Source of the DNA: an uncultured Xylophilus sp.
GTDB lineage: Bacteria; Pseudomonadota; Gammaproteobacteria; Burkholderiales; Burkholderiaceae_C
NCBI GenBank assembly: GCA_913776965.1
Contig: CAJYQL010000063.1
Location: forward strand, 1-64,000
Direction of reading: 5' to 3'
DNA: 64,000 nucleotides
Below are positions 20,071 through 28,291 of the stretch, one piece after another (the stretch's first letter is position 1; every line of letters starts with the position of its first letter). The translations under genes were made by a program, and so were the position numbers. The notes beneath the pieces are model-generated. The model ran no database searches. It saw nothing but the letters and a program-made list of their open reading frames with translations, and had not been told where the DNA came from.

Positions 20071-21054
20071 TCAGTCGAGCGCGATCTTGGCGTAGGCCGC
20101 CACCTGCTTCCACTGCGCCGCGTCGGCGGCCAGGAAGCGGGCGGTGGCGCGCTCGTCGAGGAAGGCGGGCTCGGCGCCCTGGCGCTGCATCGCGGCCGCG
20201 ACCTCGGGCAGACGCACGATGCGCTGCAGCACCTCGCCGAGCCGCGCCGTCACCGCGGGCGGCAGGCCGGCGGGTGCGGCCATGCCGAACCAGGCGCTCA
20301 CGTCGAAGCCGGCCACGCCGGACTCCGCCAGCGTGGGCACCGATGGCAGCGCCGGGCTGCGCTCGGGCGTCGTGACCGCCAGCGCCCGCAGCCGTCCCGA
20401 CTGGATCTGGCCGATCGCCGAGGGCAGGTTGTCGAACATGAAGTCCACCTCGCTGGACAGCAGCGCGGTGATCGCCGCCGCCGCGCCGCGGTAGGGCACG
20501 TGCGTGACGAAGATGCCGGTGCGCGACTTGAACAGTTCCGCGCTCAGGTGCAGCGAGGTACCGTTGCCGTTGGAGGCGTAGTTGAGCTTGCCGGGCGCCG
20601 CCTTGGCGCGGGCGACGATGTCCTGCACCCGCTGGAGGCCGCTCACCGGGTTCACCAGCAGCACGTTGGGCACCCGGCCGAGCAGTGCCACCGGCGCCAG
20701 CTGCGCGGGCTGGTAGGGCAGGTTGCGGTAGACCGCCGGGCTGATCGTCAGCGCGGGCGAGGCCATGAGCAGCGTGTACCCGTCCGGCGCGGCACGCGCC
20801 GCCTCGGCCGCGCCGAGGTTGCCGCCGGCGCCGGGCTTGTTGTCCACCACGACCGGCTGGCCGAGCTCCTGCGCCAGCCGGGTGCCGATCAGCCGGCCCA
20901 TCGTGTCGATCAAACCGCCGGGCGGGAAGGGCACCACCAGCCGGATCGGGCGGACGGGCCAGGCCGGTGCCTGCGCCAGGACTGGGCCGGCGATCAGGGC
21001 CGTACCTGCGGCGAGCAGACCACGGCGCGAAAGAGAGCAGTGCGGCAGATTCAT
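20071..21054 (-). CDS. TctC-family (Bug) periplasmic solute-binding protein
   Basis: The 327-residue protein starts MNLPHCSLSRRGLLAAGTAL with a Tat-like signal ending near VLAQA, then WPVRPIRLVVPFPPGG and LGQPVVVDNKPGAGGN, hallmarks of the Bug family. It is the first structural gene of the tetronate operon, so a sugar acid such as threonate or erythronate is the likely ligand. No TctA/TctB membrane genes accompany it, as is usual for most Bug proteins. A Met at 21069 is possible but would add only MYDDH. Confidence 0.9.
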   Translation of the reverse strand: MNLPHCSLSRRGLLAAGTALIAGPVLAQAPAWPVRPIRLVVPFPPGGLIDTMGRLIGTRLAQELGQPVVVDNKPGAGGNLGAAEAARAAPDGYTLLMASPALTISPAVYRNLPYQPAQLAPVALLGRVPNVLLVNPVSGLQRVQDIVARAKAAPGKLNYASNGNGTSLHLSAELFKSRTGIFVTHVPYRGAAAAITALLSSEVDFMFDNLPSAIGQIQSGRLRALAVTTPERSPALPSVPTLAESGVAGFDVSAWFGMAAPAGLPPAVTARLGEVLQRIVRLPEVAAAMQRQGAEPAFLDERATARFLAADAAQWKQVAAYAKIALD

Positions 21055-21119
21055 ATGGTCATCATACAAATTAGTGTGTGACCCCAGGCAAGGGTTTCTC
21101 CCAGGCCGTCTCGACCGTC

Positions 21120-21893
21120 TCAGGTCGGAGGGGCGACCGTCAGTGCACGCGCCAGCGCCTCGCCCTGCTGCGTCCAGAACGCCGGATCGGCCTGCTCGAT
21201 ACGGTGGATCGCGTTGTGCATGTGGTCGGCGGCGGCCTGACGTGCAGCCGCCGGGTCGCCGGCCGCGATCGCGTCGACGATGCGGGCATGTTCGGCGCTC
21301 ACCGCCTGCGCGAAATCCAGCCGCCGTGCCTCGTTGGCCCGGGTGACCCGGGTGGCACCGTGCAGGAACTGGCCGAGGTAGTCCAGCGTGCCCATCAGGA
21401 AGGGGTTGCGGGCGGCGTCGGCGATCGCACGGTGGAAGCGCACGTCCTCGTCCACGCCGTCGCCACCGGCCGCCACGGCGGCGTCCAGCGCGTCGATGCA
21501 GCCGCGGATCGCCTGCAGGTCGGCCGCGTCGCGGCGCTCGGCGGCAAGCGCCGCAACCTCGGATTCGAGTGCGCGGCGCACCTCGACGATCTGTACCACC
21601 GCCGCCCGGGAGCCGGCGTGGCGCGCATCGAAGTTGAGCGGCGAGAAGCCGGCGGCGCGGGCGTACACACCGCTGCCCTGGCGCGATTCGACCAGCCCGA
21701 CCGACTTGAGCCGCGACACCGCTTCCCGCACTACGGTGCGGCTCACGCCGAACTGGGTGGCGAGTGCGGCTTCGGTCGGCAGCCGGTCGCCGGCGGCGAT
21801 GCGGCCGCCGCGCAGCTCGGCCTCCAGCGCGTCGGCCACCCGGTCCGACAGCCGGGCGCCGGGGACGAGCGATGCAAACGGGGCGAGGGCCAT
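21120..21893 (-). CDS. FadR/GntR-family regulator of the tetronate operon
   Basis: The 257-residue regulator has a winged helix (RLPTEAALATQFGVSRTVVREA) and an FCD domain with DEDVRFHRAI and later His residues (SAEHARIV, DHMHNAI). It lies directly upstream of the tctC-ltnD-denD-otnKCI genes on the same strand, 65 bases away, so it most likely represses them until a tetronate-derived acid appears. The gap before tctC contains TGGTCATCATACA, which loosely fits the GT...AC GntR pattern. The Met at 21893 begins the conserved part. Confidence 0.88.
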   Translation of the reverse strand: MALAPFASLVPGARLSDRVADALEAELRGGRIAAGDRLPTEAALATQFGVSRTVVREAVSRLKSVGLVESRQGSGVYARAAGFSPLNFDARHAGSRAAVVQIVEVRRALESEVAALAAERRDAADLQAIRGCIDALDAAVAAGGDGVDEDVRFHRAIADAARNPFLMGTLDYLGQFLHGATRVTRANEARRLDFAQAVSAEHARIVDAIAAGDPAAARQAAADHMHNAIHRIEQADPAFWTQQGEALARALTVAPPT

Positions 21894-21919
21894 GGTGGTC
21901 GTGCTGAAGGCGTCGGCGC

Positions 21920-22513
21920 TTACGGCTGCGGCGTCCGCTCCAGCTTGAACACGGCGGTCGCGGCGCGCAGGTTGGGCCAGACGCGCACTTCGCGGCCGTT
22001 CTGCAGGCCGAAGGCGTCGAGCACCCGCAGGTCGTTCTTCTGCGCGAGCGCCGCGAAGTCGCGGAAGGTGCCGACCCGGATGTTGGGCGTGTCGTACCAC
22101 TGGTAGGGCAGCCGCCGGGTGACCGGCATGTGGCCCTGCAGCACGCTCAGCCGGTTCGGCCAGTGCGCGAAGTTGGGGAACGCGACGATGCCGAAGCGGC
22201 CGACCCGTGCGGTCTCGCGCAGCATGGTTTCGGCATTGCGCAGGTGCTGCAGGGTGTCGAGCTGCAGCACGACGTCGAAGCTGTGGTCGTCGAACAGGTC
22301 GAGCCCGTCCTCGAGGTTGCGCTGGATCACGTTGACACCGCGCTGCACGCAGGCCAGCACGTTGGCATCGGCCAGCTCGATGCCGTAACCGGTGCAGCCG
22401 CGCTCGCGCGCCAGCAGGTCGAGCATCGCGCCGTCGCCGCAGCCGAGGTCGAGCACGCGCGCGCCGCGCGGCACCAGCTGCGAGATCAGGCGCTGGGTGA
22501 CCGAATCGCTCAT
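21920..22513 (-). CDS. metW: Methionine biosynthesis protein MetW
   Basis: The 197-residue protein is a methyltransferase-fold MetW: ARVLDLGCGDGAMLDLL, GIELADANVLACVQRG, and the family-typical PYQWYDTPNIR. MetW partners MetX in homoserine acylation in many proteobacteria and the two genes are nearly always adjacent. Here metW follows metX by 58 bases on the same strand, so both are presumably under the SAM-II riboswitch. Confidence 0.96.
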   Translation of the reverse strand: MSDSVTQRLISQLVPRGARVLDLGCGDGAMLDLLARERGCTGYGIELADANVLACVQRGVNVIQRNLEDGLDLFDDHSFDVVLQLDTLQHLRNAETMLRETARVGRFGIVAFPNFAHWPNRLSVLQGHMPVTRRLPYQWYDTPNIRVGTFRDFAALAQKNDLRVLDAFGLQNGREVRVWPNLRAATAVFKLERTPQP

Positions 22514-22571
22514 GGAAGAACCTCCGTGCTGCGCCCTGCGGTGCGGACGTCTCGGGGCGACAGGGCGGCGT

Positions 22572-23720
22572 TCATGCGGCCACCTCCGCGCCGAGCGGGA
22601 TGCGGCCGAAATAGCTGCGTACCACCGCCAGGTAGCGTGGGTCTTCCAGTAGGAAGGCGTCGTGGCCGTGCGGCGCGTCGATCTCGGCGTAGCTCACGTC
22701 GCGCCGGTTGTCGAGCAGCGCACGCACCATCTCGCGGCTGCGCGCCGGAGCGAACCGCCAGTCGGTGGTGAAGCTGACCAGCAGGAACTTCGCGGTGCAG
22801 CGGGCGAAGGCGCGCGCCAGGCTGCCGCCGTAGAGCCGCGCCGGGTCGAAGTAGTCGAGCGCCCGGGTGATCAGCAGATAGGTGTTGGCGTCGAAATACT
22901 CGCTGAACTTGTCGCCCTGGTAGCGCAGGTAGCTCTCGATCTGGAACTCGACGTCCTGCGTGGTGTAGCGGTAGGCCGCCTCGGCCCGGTCGGTCGCGCG
23001 CAGCTGGCGGCCGAACTTCTCGTTCATCACGTCGTCGCTCAGGTAGGTGATGTGGCCGATCATCCGGGCGATGCGCAGGCCGCGCTTGGGCACCGTGTTG
23101 AATTCGTAGAAGTGGCCGCCGTGGAAGTCGGGATCGGTCACGATCGCGCGGCGCGCCACCTCGTTGAAGGCGATGTTCTCGGCATTCAGGTTGGGCGCGC
23201 TCGCGACCACCACCGCATGCCGCACCCGGTCGGGATACTGCAGCGTCCACGACAGCGCCTGCATGCCGCCCAGGCTGCCGCCGAGCACCGCGGCCAGCGT
23301 GCGGATGCCGAGGGCGTCCAGCAGACGGGCCTGGGCGTCCACCCAGTCCTCGACCGTGACCACCGGGAAATCCGCGCCCCAGGCCTTGCCGGTGGCGGGG
23401 TTGGTCTGCGCCGGTCCGGTGGAGCCGAAGCAGGAACCGAGGTTGTTGATGCCGATCACGAAGAACCGGTCGGTGTCCACCGGCTTGCCCGGCCCGACCA
23501 TCGAGTCCCACCAGCCTTCGGAGCGCGGCTGGCCGTCGTAGACGCCTGCCACATGGTGCGAGGCGTTGAGCGCATGGCACACGAGCACCGCGTTGGACCG
23601 CTGCGCGTCGAGCGTGCCGTAGGTCTCGTAGGCCAGCGTGTAGCCGGCGATCGAGGCGCCGCTCTGCAGCGGCAGCGCCTCGGCGAAATGCATCGACTGG
23701 GAAACGGCAATGAGCGGCAT
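22572..23720 (-). CDS. metX: Homoserine O-acyltransferase MetX
   Basis: The 382-residue alpha/beta-hydrolase acylates homoserine (acetyl or succinyl; not decidable by eye) in the first committed step to methionine. The nucleophile is S149 in LGGSLGGMQ; the His is in APHGHDAFL near the C-terminus. The start [19 protein letters not shown] fits the betaproteobacterial family. There is no clear Shine-Dalgarno sequence; a terminator-like hairpin ends only 9 bases before the ATG, and a SAM-II riboswitch lies upstream of that. It heads the metX-metW operon and diverges from amt. Confidence 0.96.
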   Translation of the reverse strand: MPLIAVSQSMHFAEALPLQSGASIAGYTLAYETYGTLDAQRSNAVLVCHALNASHHVAGVYDGQPRSEGWWDSMVGPGKPVDTDRFFVIGINNLGSCFGSTGPAQTNPATGKAWGADFPVVTVEDWVDAQARLLDALGIRTLAAVLGGSLGGMQALSWTLQYPDRVRHAVVVASAPNLNAENIAFNEVARRAIVTDPDFHGGHFYEFNTVPKRGLRIARMIGHITYLSDDVMNEKFGRQLRATDRAEAAYRYTTQDVEFQIESYLRYQGDKFSEYFDANTYLLITRALDYFDPARLYGGSLARAFARCTAKFLLVSFTTDWRFAPARSREMVRALLDNRRDVSYAEIDAPHGHDAFLLEDPRYLAVVRSYFGRIPLGAEVAA

Positions 23721-23729
23721 GGCGGCAAC

Positions 23730-23762
23730 AAAAAACCCGGCGACGCTGAAAACGAGGCCGGG
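23730..23762 (-). terminator. Terminator-like attenuator in the metX leader
   Basis: On the minus strand CCCGGC, a 15-base loop, GCCGGG and six T lie between the SAM-II aptamer and the metX ATG. The position fits a riboswitch expression platform that stops transcription when SAM is bound, rather than the end of another gene. Confidence 0.65.
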
Positions 23763-23790
23763 CTGTGCTGGAGATCAGGCGCGCTGCGGT

Positions 23791-23846
23791 CCGTCTTTAG
23801 CTGAACTTGTTAAGCGCCCGCAAGCTGGAGCAAATCGGCGCGTCGG
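23791..23846 (-). ncRNA. SAM-II (SAM-alpha) riboswitch upstream of metX
   Basis: On the minus strand: GCGCCGATTTG, then AGCTTGC, GGGCGC closing the first stem, TTAACAAGT, and CAGCTAAAGACGG. This follows the known SAM-II order (GAUUUG, GCUUGC, stem closure, UUAA-ACAAG, GCUAAA-GAC) almost base for base. The AGCT in the hairpin loop can pair with the AGCT downstream to make the pseudoknot. A TATACT -10 box at 23850-23855 would start transcription just before the aptamer. It should lower metX-metW expression when SAM is plentiful. Confidence 0.85.
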
Positions 23847-24009
23847 ACGAGTATACGCCGCGTCCTTTGAAAACCGCATCTGCACCGTTTTGCACAAACT
23901 GCACGCTATTGGCGCAGTTATTGCTATGTCTTGGTGCCGACCGCGCATCGATGCACTTCTCTGCAGCGGAGGCTCTTCCTTCAAGGCACCAAAACAGGTC
24001 ATAATTTTC

Positions 24010-25212
24010 ATGGACGCACTCAAACAGGGCGTGGACGCACTTTTCATCCTCCTCGGCGGCATCATGGTGCTGGCGATGCACGCGGGCTTCGCATTCCTGG
24101 AACTCGGCACCGTCCGCAAGAAGAACCAGGTCAATGCGCTGGTGAAGATCTTGGTGGACTTCAGCGTCTCGACCGTCGTGTATTTCGCGGTCGGCTATGG
24201 CGTCGCCTACGGCACGCACTTCTTCGTCGGCGCGGAAACGCTCGCCGCGAAGAACGGCTACGAGCTGGTGAAGTTCTTCTTCCTGCTGACCTTCGCCGCC
24301 GCCATCCCGGCCATCATCTCCGGCGGCATCGCCGAGCGGGCGCGCTTCTGGCCGCAGCTGGTGGCCACGGCGGCGATCGTCGGCTTCGTCTATCCCTTCT
24401 TCGAGGGCATCGCCTGGAACCGCCACTTCGGCGTGCAGGACTGGATCGCACGCGTCACCGGCGCCGATTTCCACGACTTCGCCGGCTCGGTGGTGGTCCA
24501 TGCGATGGGCGGCTGGCTGGCGCTGCCGGCGGTGCTGCTGCTGGGGGCGCGCAGCAACCGCTACCGCAAGGACGGCGCGATGAGCGCCCATCCGCCGTCG
24601 AACATCCCGTTCCTGGCGCTCGGCGCGTGGATCCTGACGGTCGGCTGGTTCGGCTTCAACGTGATGAGCGCGCAGACCATCGACAAGATCTCGGGGCTGG
24701 TGGCGGTCAATTCGCTGATGGCGATGGTCGGCGGCACCCTGGCGGCGCTGGCCTGCGGCCGCAACGACCCGGGCTTCGTGCACAACGGCCCGCTGGCCGG
24801 CCTGGTGGCGGTCTGCGCCGGCTCGGACCTGATGCATCCGCTGGGCGCGCTGGTGGTCGGCGCGATCGCGGGTACGCTGTTCGTCGTGCTGTTCACGCTC
24901 ACCCAGAACCGCTGGAAGATCGACGACGTGCTGGGCGTATGGCCGCTGCACGGCATCTGCGGCGCCTGGGGCGGCGTGGCAGCCGGCATCTTCGGCCAGC
25001 AGGCGCTGGGCGGACTGGGCGGTGTCAGCCTGAGCGCGCAGCTGATCGGCACTGTGCTCGGCGTGGCGTGGGCACTGCTGGGCGGCGCGGTCGTCTACGG
25101 TCTGCTCAAGCTGCTGGTCGGCCTGCGGCTCAGCCCCGAGGAAGAGTTCGACGGCGCCGACCTGTCGGTACACCGGATCAGTGCGACGCCCGAGCGCGAA
25201 GCGAACTGGTGA
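24010..25212 (+). CDS. amt: Ammonium transporter, Amt family
   Basis: The 400-residue membrane protein has about eleven hydrophobic segments and the conserved pore His pair (H164 in VVHAMGGW, H314 in WPLHGICGAWGG). It moves ammonium across the inner membrane. No glnK lies next to it, unlike the common glnK-amtB pair, and there is no obvious cleavable signal peptide. The ATG at 24010 is the first Met of the conserved start; a longer frame upstream would cross the metX leader. It diverges from metX. Confidence 0.93.
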   Translation: MDALKQGVDALFILLGGIMVLAMHAGFAFLELGTVRKKNQVNALVKILVDFSVSTVVYFAVGYGVAYGTHFFVGAETLAAKNGYELVKFFFLLTFAAAIPAIISGGIAERARFWPQLVATAAIVGFVYPFFEGIAWNRHFGVQDWIARVTGADFHDFAGSVVVHAMGGWLALPAVLLLGARSNRYRKDGAMSAHPPSNIPFLALGAWILTVGWFGFNVMSAQTIDKISGLVAVNSLMAMVGGTLAALACGRNDPGFVHNGPLAGLVAVCAGSDLMHPLGALVVGAIAGTLFVVLFTLTQNRWKIDDVLGVWPLHGICGAWGGVAAGIFGQQALGGLGGVSLSAQLIGTVLGVAWALLGGAVVYGLLKLLVGLRLSPEEEFDGADLSVHRISATPEREANW

Positions 25213-25269
25213 CGTCCGACGAGCGGACGACCGGGTGTAAGTCCGTAGTGCGCGAGCGTCAATTCGTCG

Positions 25270-25431
25270 TGGACAAACACCGATCTCGCGCATAATGACC
25301 GCGCGCCTGCGCTCCTAGTGCAGGCGGATTTGCGGTGTTTGGTCAGTTTCGCGTCTCTGAAGTCGTCACTGGTTTGCTGGTAGCGTGGCCCGGACTCCAT
25401 CGCGTGGTGTTTTTTTCTGAGGAGTCCTTCG
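25270..25431 (+). promoter_or_regulatory. Promoter and long 5' leader of RRM gene 1
   Basis: TGGACA (25270) and CATAAT (25291) form a plausible promoter with a short 15-base spacer. Transcription from about 25303 would give a leader near 130 bases ending in TTTTTTTCTGAGGAG before the ATG. Long leaders are typical of cold-shock genes. Confidence 0.45.
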
Positions 25432-25851
25432 ATGGGCAACAAACTTTACGTGGGCAACCTGCCCTATTCCTTCCGCGACGAAGACCTGCAGCAGACGTTC
25501 AGCCAGTTCGGCTCGGTCTCCAGCGCCAAGGTCATGATGGAGCGTGACACCGGCCGTTCCAAGGGCTTCGGCTTTGTCGAGATGGGCAGCGATGCGGAAG
25601 CGCAGACCGCCATCGAAGGCACCAATGGCGCCTCTTTCGGCGGCCGCAACCTGGTCGTGAACGAAGCCCGTCCGATGGAGCCGCGTCCTCCCCGTAGCGG
25701 TGGCGGCGGCTACGGCGGCGGCGGCGGTGGTTACGGCGGCGGCGGCGGCGGCGGCTACGGCGGCGGCCGCAGCGGTGGAGGCGGCTACGGTGGCGGCGGC
25801 GGTTACGGCGGCGGCGGTGGCGGCTACGGCGGTGGCCGCGGCGGTTACTGA
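25432..25851 (+). CDS. Glycine-rich RNA-binding protein, single RRM (paralog 1)
   Basis: The 139-residue protein has one RNA recognition motif (residues 3-80) with RNP2 KLYVGNLPY and RNP1 SKGFGFVEM, then a Gly/Tyr/Arg tail of GGGGYGG repeats. Such proteins bind single-stranded RNA and are often induced by cold. The DNA of the tail is a simple GGCGGC-rich minisatellite that may vary in length. GAGGAG lies 6 bases before the ATG, and a terminator follows. A paralog is 240 bases downstream. Confidence 0.95.
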   Translation: MGNKLYVGNLPYSFRDEDLQQTFSQFGSVSSAKVMMERDTGRSKGFGFVEMGSDAEAQTAIEGTNGASFGGRNLVVNEARPMEPRPPRSGGGGYGGGGGGYGGGGGGGYGGGRSGGGGYGGGGGYGGGGGGYGGGRGGY

Positions 25852-25871
25852 GCCGGTCGCACGCCGACTAC

Positions 25872-25899
25872 GATAAAAGGGCCTTCGGGCCCTTTTATC
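25872..25899 (+). terminator. Intrinsic terminator after RRM gene 1
   Basis: GATAAAAGGGCC, TTCG loop, GGCCCTTTTATC: a perfect hairpin with a T-run, 20 bases after the stop codon. Confidence 0.92.
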
Positions 25900-25939
25900 A
25901 TGGCTTTTCTGCTCTGTATGTAACGCCGAATAAACACTT

Positions 25940-26093
25940 GCTTTTTCTCAAAACCCGTGGAACATAATGCGGCGACATGCCCGTCCGGGCGTGCCGTTTC
26001 GCGGTGATCCGTCGGTGGCGCTTGGCCGGTGCTGATTGCGTTTTCGGGATTCCGTCGTCTTTGTGTCCGTGATTTTTTGAGGATTTCCCTGCA
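25940..26093 (+). promoter_or_regulatory. Promoter and long 5' leader of RRM gene 2
   Basis: TTGCTT near 25938 and CATAAT at 25963 resemble a sigma-70 promoter (spacing somewhat long). The leader would be near 120 bases and ends in ATTTTTTGAGGATTTCC before the ATG. Its length and layout parallel the leader of RRM gene 1, while most of the sequence differs. Confidence 0.4.
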
Positions 26094-26645
26094 ATGGGTA
26101 ACAAGCTCTACGTCGGCAATCTGCCGTACTCCGTCCGCGACGGCGACCTCGAACAGGCCTTCAGCCAGTTCGGCGCCGTGACCAGCGCCAAGGTCATGAT
26201 GGAACGCGACACCGGCCGGTCCAAGGGATTCGGCTTCGTCGAGATGGGCAGCGACGAGGAAGCCCAGTCCGCCATCAACGGCATGAACGGCCAGCCGCTC
26301 GGCGGCCGGGCCGTGGTCGTAAACGAAGCGCGTCCGATGGAGGCACGTCCGCCCCGCTCCGGCGGCTACGGCGGTGGCGGTGGCGGTTACGGCGGCGGTG
26401 GTTACGGCGGCGGCGGCGGTGGTGGCTACGGTGGTGGTGGCGGCCGCAGCGGCGGTGGTGGTTACGGCGGCGGCGGTGGTGGTGGTGGCTACGGTGGACG
26501 TGGCGGCGGAGGTGGCGGCGGTGACGGTGGTTTCCGCAGCCCCTACGGTTCCGGCCCGCGCGGCGGTGGCGGTGGTGGCCGCAGCGGCGGCGGGGGTGGT
26601 TATGGCGGCGGCGGTGGTGGCGGCTACGGCAACGGCGGTTACTGA
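26094..26645 (+). CDS. Glycine-rich RNA-binding protein, single RRM (paralog 2)
   Basis: The 183-residue paralog shares RNP2 KLYVGNLPY and RNP1 SKGFGFVEM with the upstream copy and has a longer Gly-rich tail with RSGGGGYGG and RGGG elements plus an FRSPYGSGPRG insert. The RRM halves are highly alike, so this is a recent-looking tandem duplication with separate promoter and terminator. The role is probably RNA chaperoning or cold response, by family. Confidence 0.95.
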   Translation: MGNKLYVGNLPYSVRDGDLEQAFSQFGAVTSAKVMMERDTGRSKGFGFVEMGSDEEAQSAINGMNGQPLGGRAVVVNEARPMEARPPRSGGYGGGGGGYGGGGYGGGGGGGYGGGGGRSGGGGYGGGGGGGGYGGRGGGGGGGDGGFRSPYGSGPRGGGGGGRSGGGGGYGGGGGGGYGNGGY

Positions 26646-26665
26646 GCCATCCTGACCCCTTCAGC

Positions 26666-26691
26666 AAAAAAGGCCCTGCGGGGCCTTTTTT
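26666..26691. terminator. Bidirectional intrinsic terminator
   Basis: AAAAAAGGCCC, TGCG loop, GGGCCTTTTTT: a symmetric hairpin between RRM gene 2 and the convergent SDR gene, able to end transcription from both sides. Confidence 0.9.
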
Positions 26692-26746
26692 GTGGGCGTT
26701 CGCCGGCTGTCGACCTATCGTGCGCGGTGCCGATGGGCACGGCGTT

Positions 26747-27571
26747 TCAGGAAGAGGGCGTCGAAGCCCCCGGCCGGCGCGGTTTGCGCGCGCGGCCTGT
26801 CAGCAGTCGGTCGAACAGCGGGTTGGGCAACAGGCGCAGCAGTTTCGCCACCACGCCCATCTGCCACGGAATGACGCGGTAGGACACGCCAGCCTCGATC
26901 GCCGCAAATGCCTTGTCCGCGAAGGCGTCCGGCGCCATCAGGAAGGGCATGCCGTAGCGGTTCTGGCGGGTGAGCGGCGTGTCGATGTAGCCCGGGCAGA
27001 GCGTCACCACCTGCACGCCGTGCGGCCGCAGCTCGCCGCGCAGGCTTTCGCAGTAGGCGATCGCGCCGGCCTTGCTCGCGCAGTAGGCGCCATGGCCGGG
27101 CAGCCCGCGGATGCCGGCGACGCTGCCGATCCCGACCAGCCGGCCGCTGCCCCGCGCGACCATGCCCGCCACGAACGGATGGAAGGTGGCCGCCATGCCG
27201 ATGTTGTTGGTGGCGAAGGTCTGCGCCAGCACATCGAGGTCGCCGCGGTCGGCGGTGTCCATGCCGATGCTGATGCCGGCATTGGCGATGACCGCGTCGG
27301 GCAGTCCCTGGCGGGCGATGCAGGCCTCGCCCGCCGCCACGATGCTGGCGATATCGGTCACGTCGGCGCTATAGATGGCATAGCTGTCGGCGCCCAGCCT
27401 GCTTGCGCGGGCCCAGGATTCGATCTCGGCGGTGCGGCGTGCGGCCAGTGCCAGCCGCCAGCCGGCGCGGTGGAAGCGCGCCGCCAGCGCCTGGCCGATG
27501 CCGCTCGATGCGCCAGTGATGAACACCAGCGGACGCGGGTCGTGGGTGGCCACTGGCACGACCCCGCTCAT
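26747..27571 (-). CDS. Short-chain dehydrogenase/reductase
   Basis: The 274-residue SDR has the cofactor site VFITGASSGIGQALA, NAGISIG, the catalytic Ser/Tyr/Lys (IGSVAG, YCASKAG) and a hydrophobic C-terminal half (LLRLLPNPLFDRLL) as in DltE-like SDRs tied to membrane lipids. The substrate is unknown. Its ATG overlaps the lptC stop (ATGA), so it is the last gene of the kdsD-kdsC-lptC unit, where lptA usually lies. Confidence 0.85.
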   Translation of the reverse strand: MSGVVPVATHDPRPLVFITGASSGIGQALAARFHRAGWRLALAARRTAEIESWARASRLGADSYAIYSADVTDIASIVAAGEACIARQGLPDAVIANAGISIGMDTADRGDLDVLAQTFATNNIGMAATFHPFVAGMVARGSGRLVGIGSVAGIRGLPGHGAYCASKAGAIAYCESLRGELRPHGVQVVTLCPGYIDTPLTRQNRYGMPFLMAPDAFADKAFAAIEAGVSYRVIPWQMGVVAKLLRLLPNPLFDRLLTGRARKPRRPGASTPSS

Positions 27572-28221
27572 CGCGCCGCCCCCTGGCGCGGCATCAGCAT
27601 GCCGCGGACCCGGCCGCGCAGTTGCATCACCTGGTCGAGGTTGTCGTAGTCCATCTGGTTGGCGGTGAACTGGTCGTTGCCGCGGGTCAACGTCACCGGC
27701 AGGTGCGATTTCACCCGCTCGGTATTGGTGTAGGCGTGCAGGAATTCGCTGCGGAACTGCATGCGCGGCGTGACCTGGCCGCCCTTGCCGGTCATCGGCT
27801 CGCGGGTCACGATGGCGTTGCCGAACAGCTGCACCTCGGAGCCGTCGCCGTTGCTCAGGGCGCGTTCGGCGGTCGCGACGGTCAGGGCGCCGGTGGCGCT
27901 GATCGCCCGGATGCGCGGCTTGTCGATCTCCAGCGTGTCGGTGTCGGGATAGTGCCGGCCTTCGGTGCCGAAGATCTCGCGCTGCAGCTTGCCGTTCGCG
28001 TCGAAGGTGCGCAGCGCGAAGTCGCGCATGAAATAGTCCGGCTCGTGGCGCTCCGGCCGCACCACCTCGGGGGCGCTCGGGGCGGGGGTGCTGCGCACCA
28101 GCCAATAGCTGCCGAGCGCGAACAGCGCCATCAGCAGGATCGGCAGGTAGATCGACAGCCGGTCGACGCCGTCGCGCAGCAGGGCGACCGGGCCACGGCG
28201 GGCGGGCAGGACGGCACTCAT
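27568..28221 (-). CDS. lptC: LPS export protein LptC
   Basis: The 217-residue protein has one N-terminal membrane helix (about 24-42, IYLPILLMALFALGSYWL) and a periplasmic beta-jellyroll (DYFMRDFALRTFDANGKL, then TPRMQFRSEFLHAYTNTE). It links the LptB2FG extractor to the LptA bridge in moving LPS across the periplasm. It follows kdsC by 70 bases. The expected lptA and lptB are absent downstream in this window. Confidence 0.92.
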   Translation of the reverse strand: MSAVLPARRGPVALLRDGVDRLSIYLPILLMALFALGSYWLVRSTPAPSAPEVVRPERHEPDYFMRDFALRTFDANGKLQREIFGTEGRHYPDTDTLEIDKPRIRAISATGALTVATAERALSNGDGSEVQLFGNAIVTREPMTGKGGQVTPRMQFRSEFLHAYTNTERVKSHLPVTLTRGNDQFTANQMDYDNLDQVMQLRGRVRGMLMPRQGAAR

Positions 28222-28291
28222 CGCGTCGCCCTTCTAGCGACACGGCGGGCGGGCGCGCACCGGCCCCGGCGATCAGCACGCAGGGCGGCGC

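Noticed and set aside
21055-21119. Operator palindrome between the FadR-type regulator and tctC
   Set aside because: TGGTCATCATACA has GT...AC ends but no real symmetry inside; I mention it only as a weak candidate in the regulator entry.
25690-26640. Repetitive GGCGGC tracts as a possible CRISPR or satellite array
   Set aside because: They are in-frame codons for Gly/Tyr/Ser in protein tails, with no spacers. No CRISPR array is visible anywhere in the window.
26275-26667. His/Arg-rich frame opposite the second RRM gene
   Set aside because: It is the complement of the Gly-repeat minisatellite and has no own signals.
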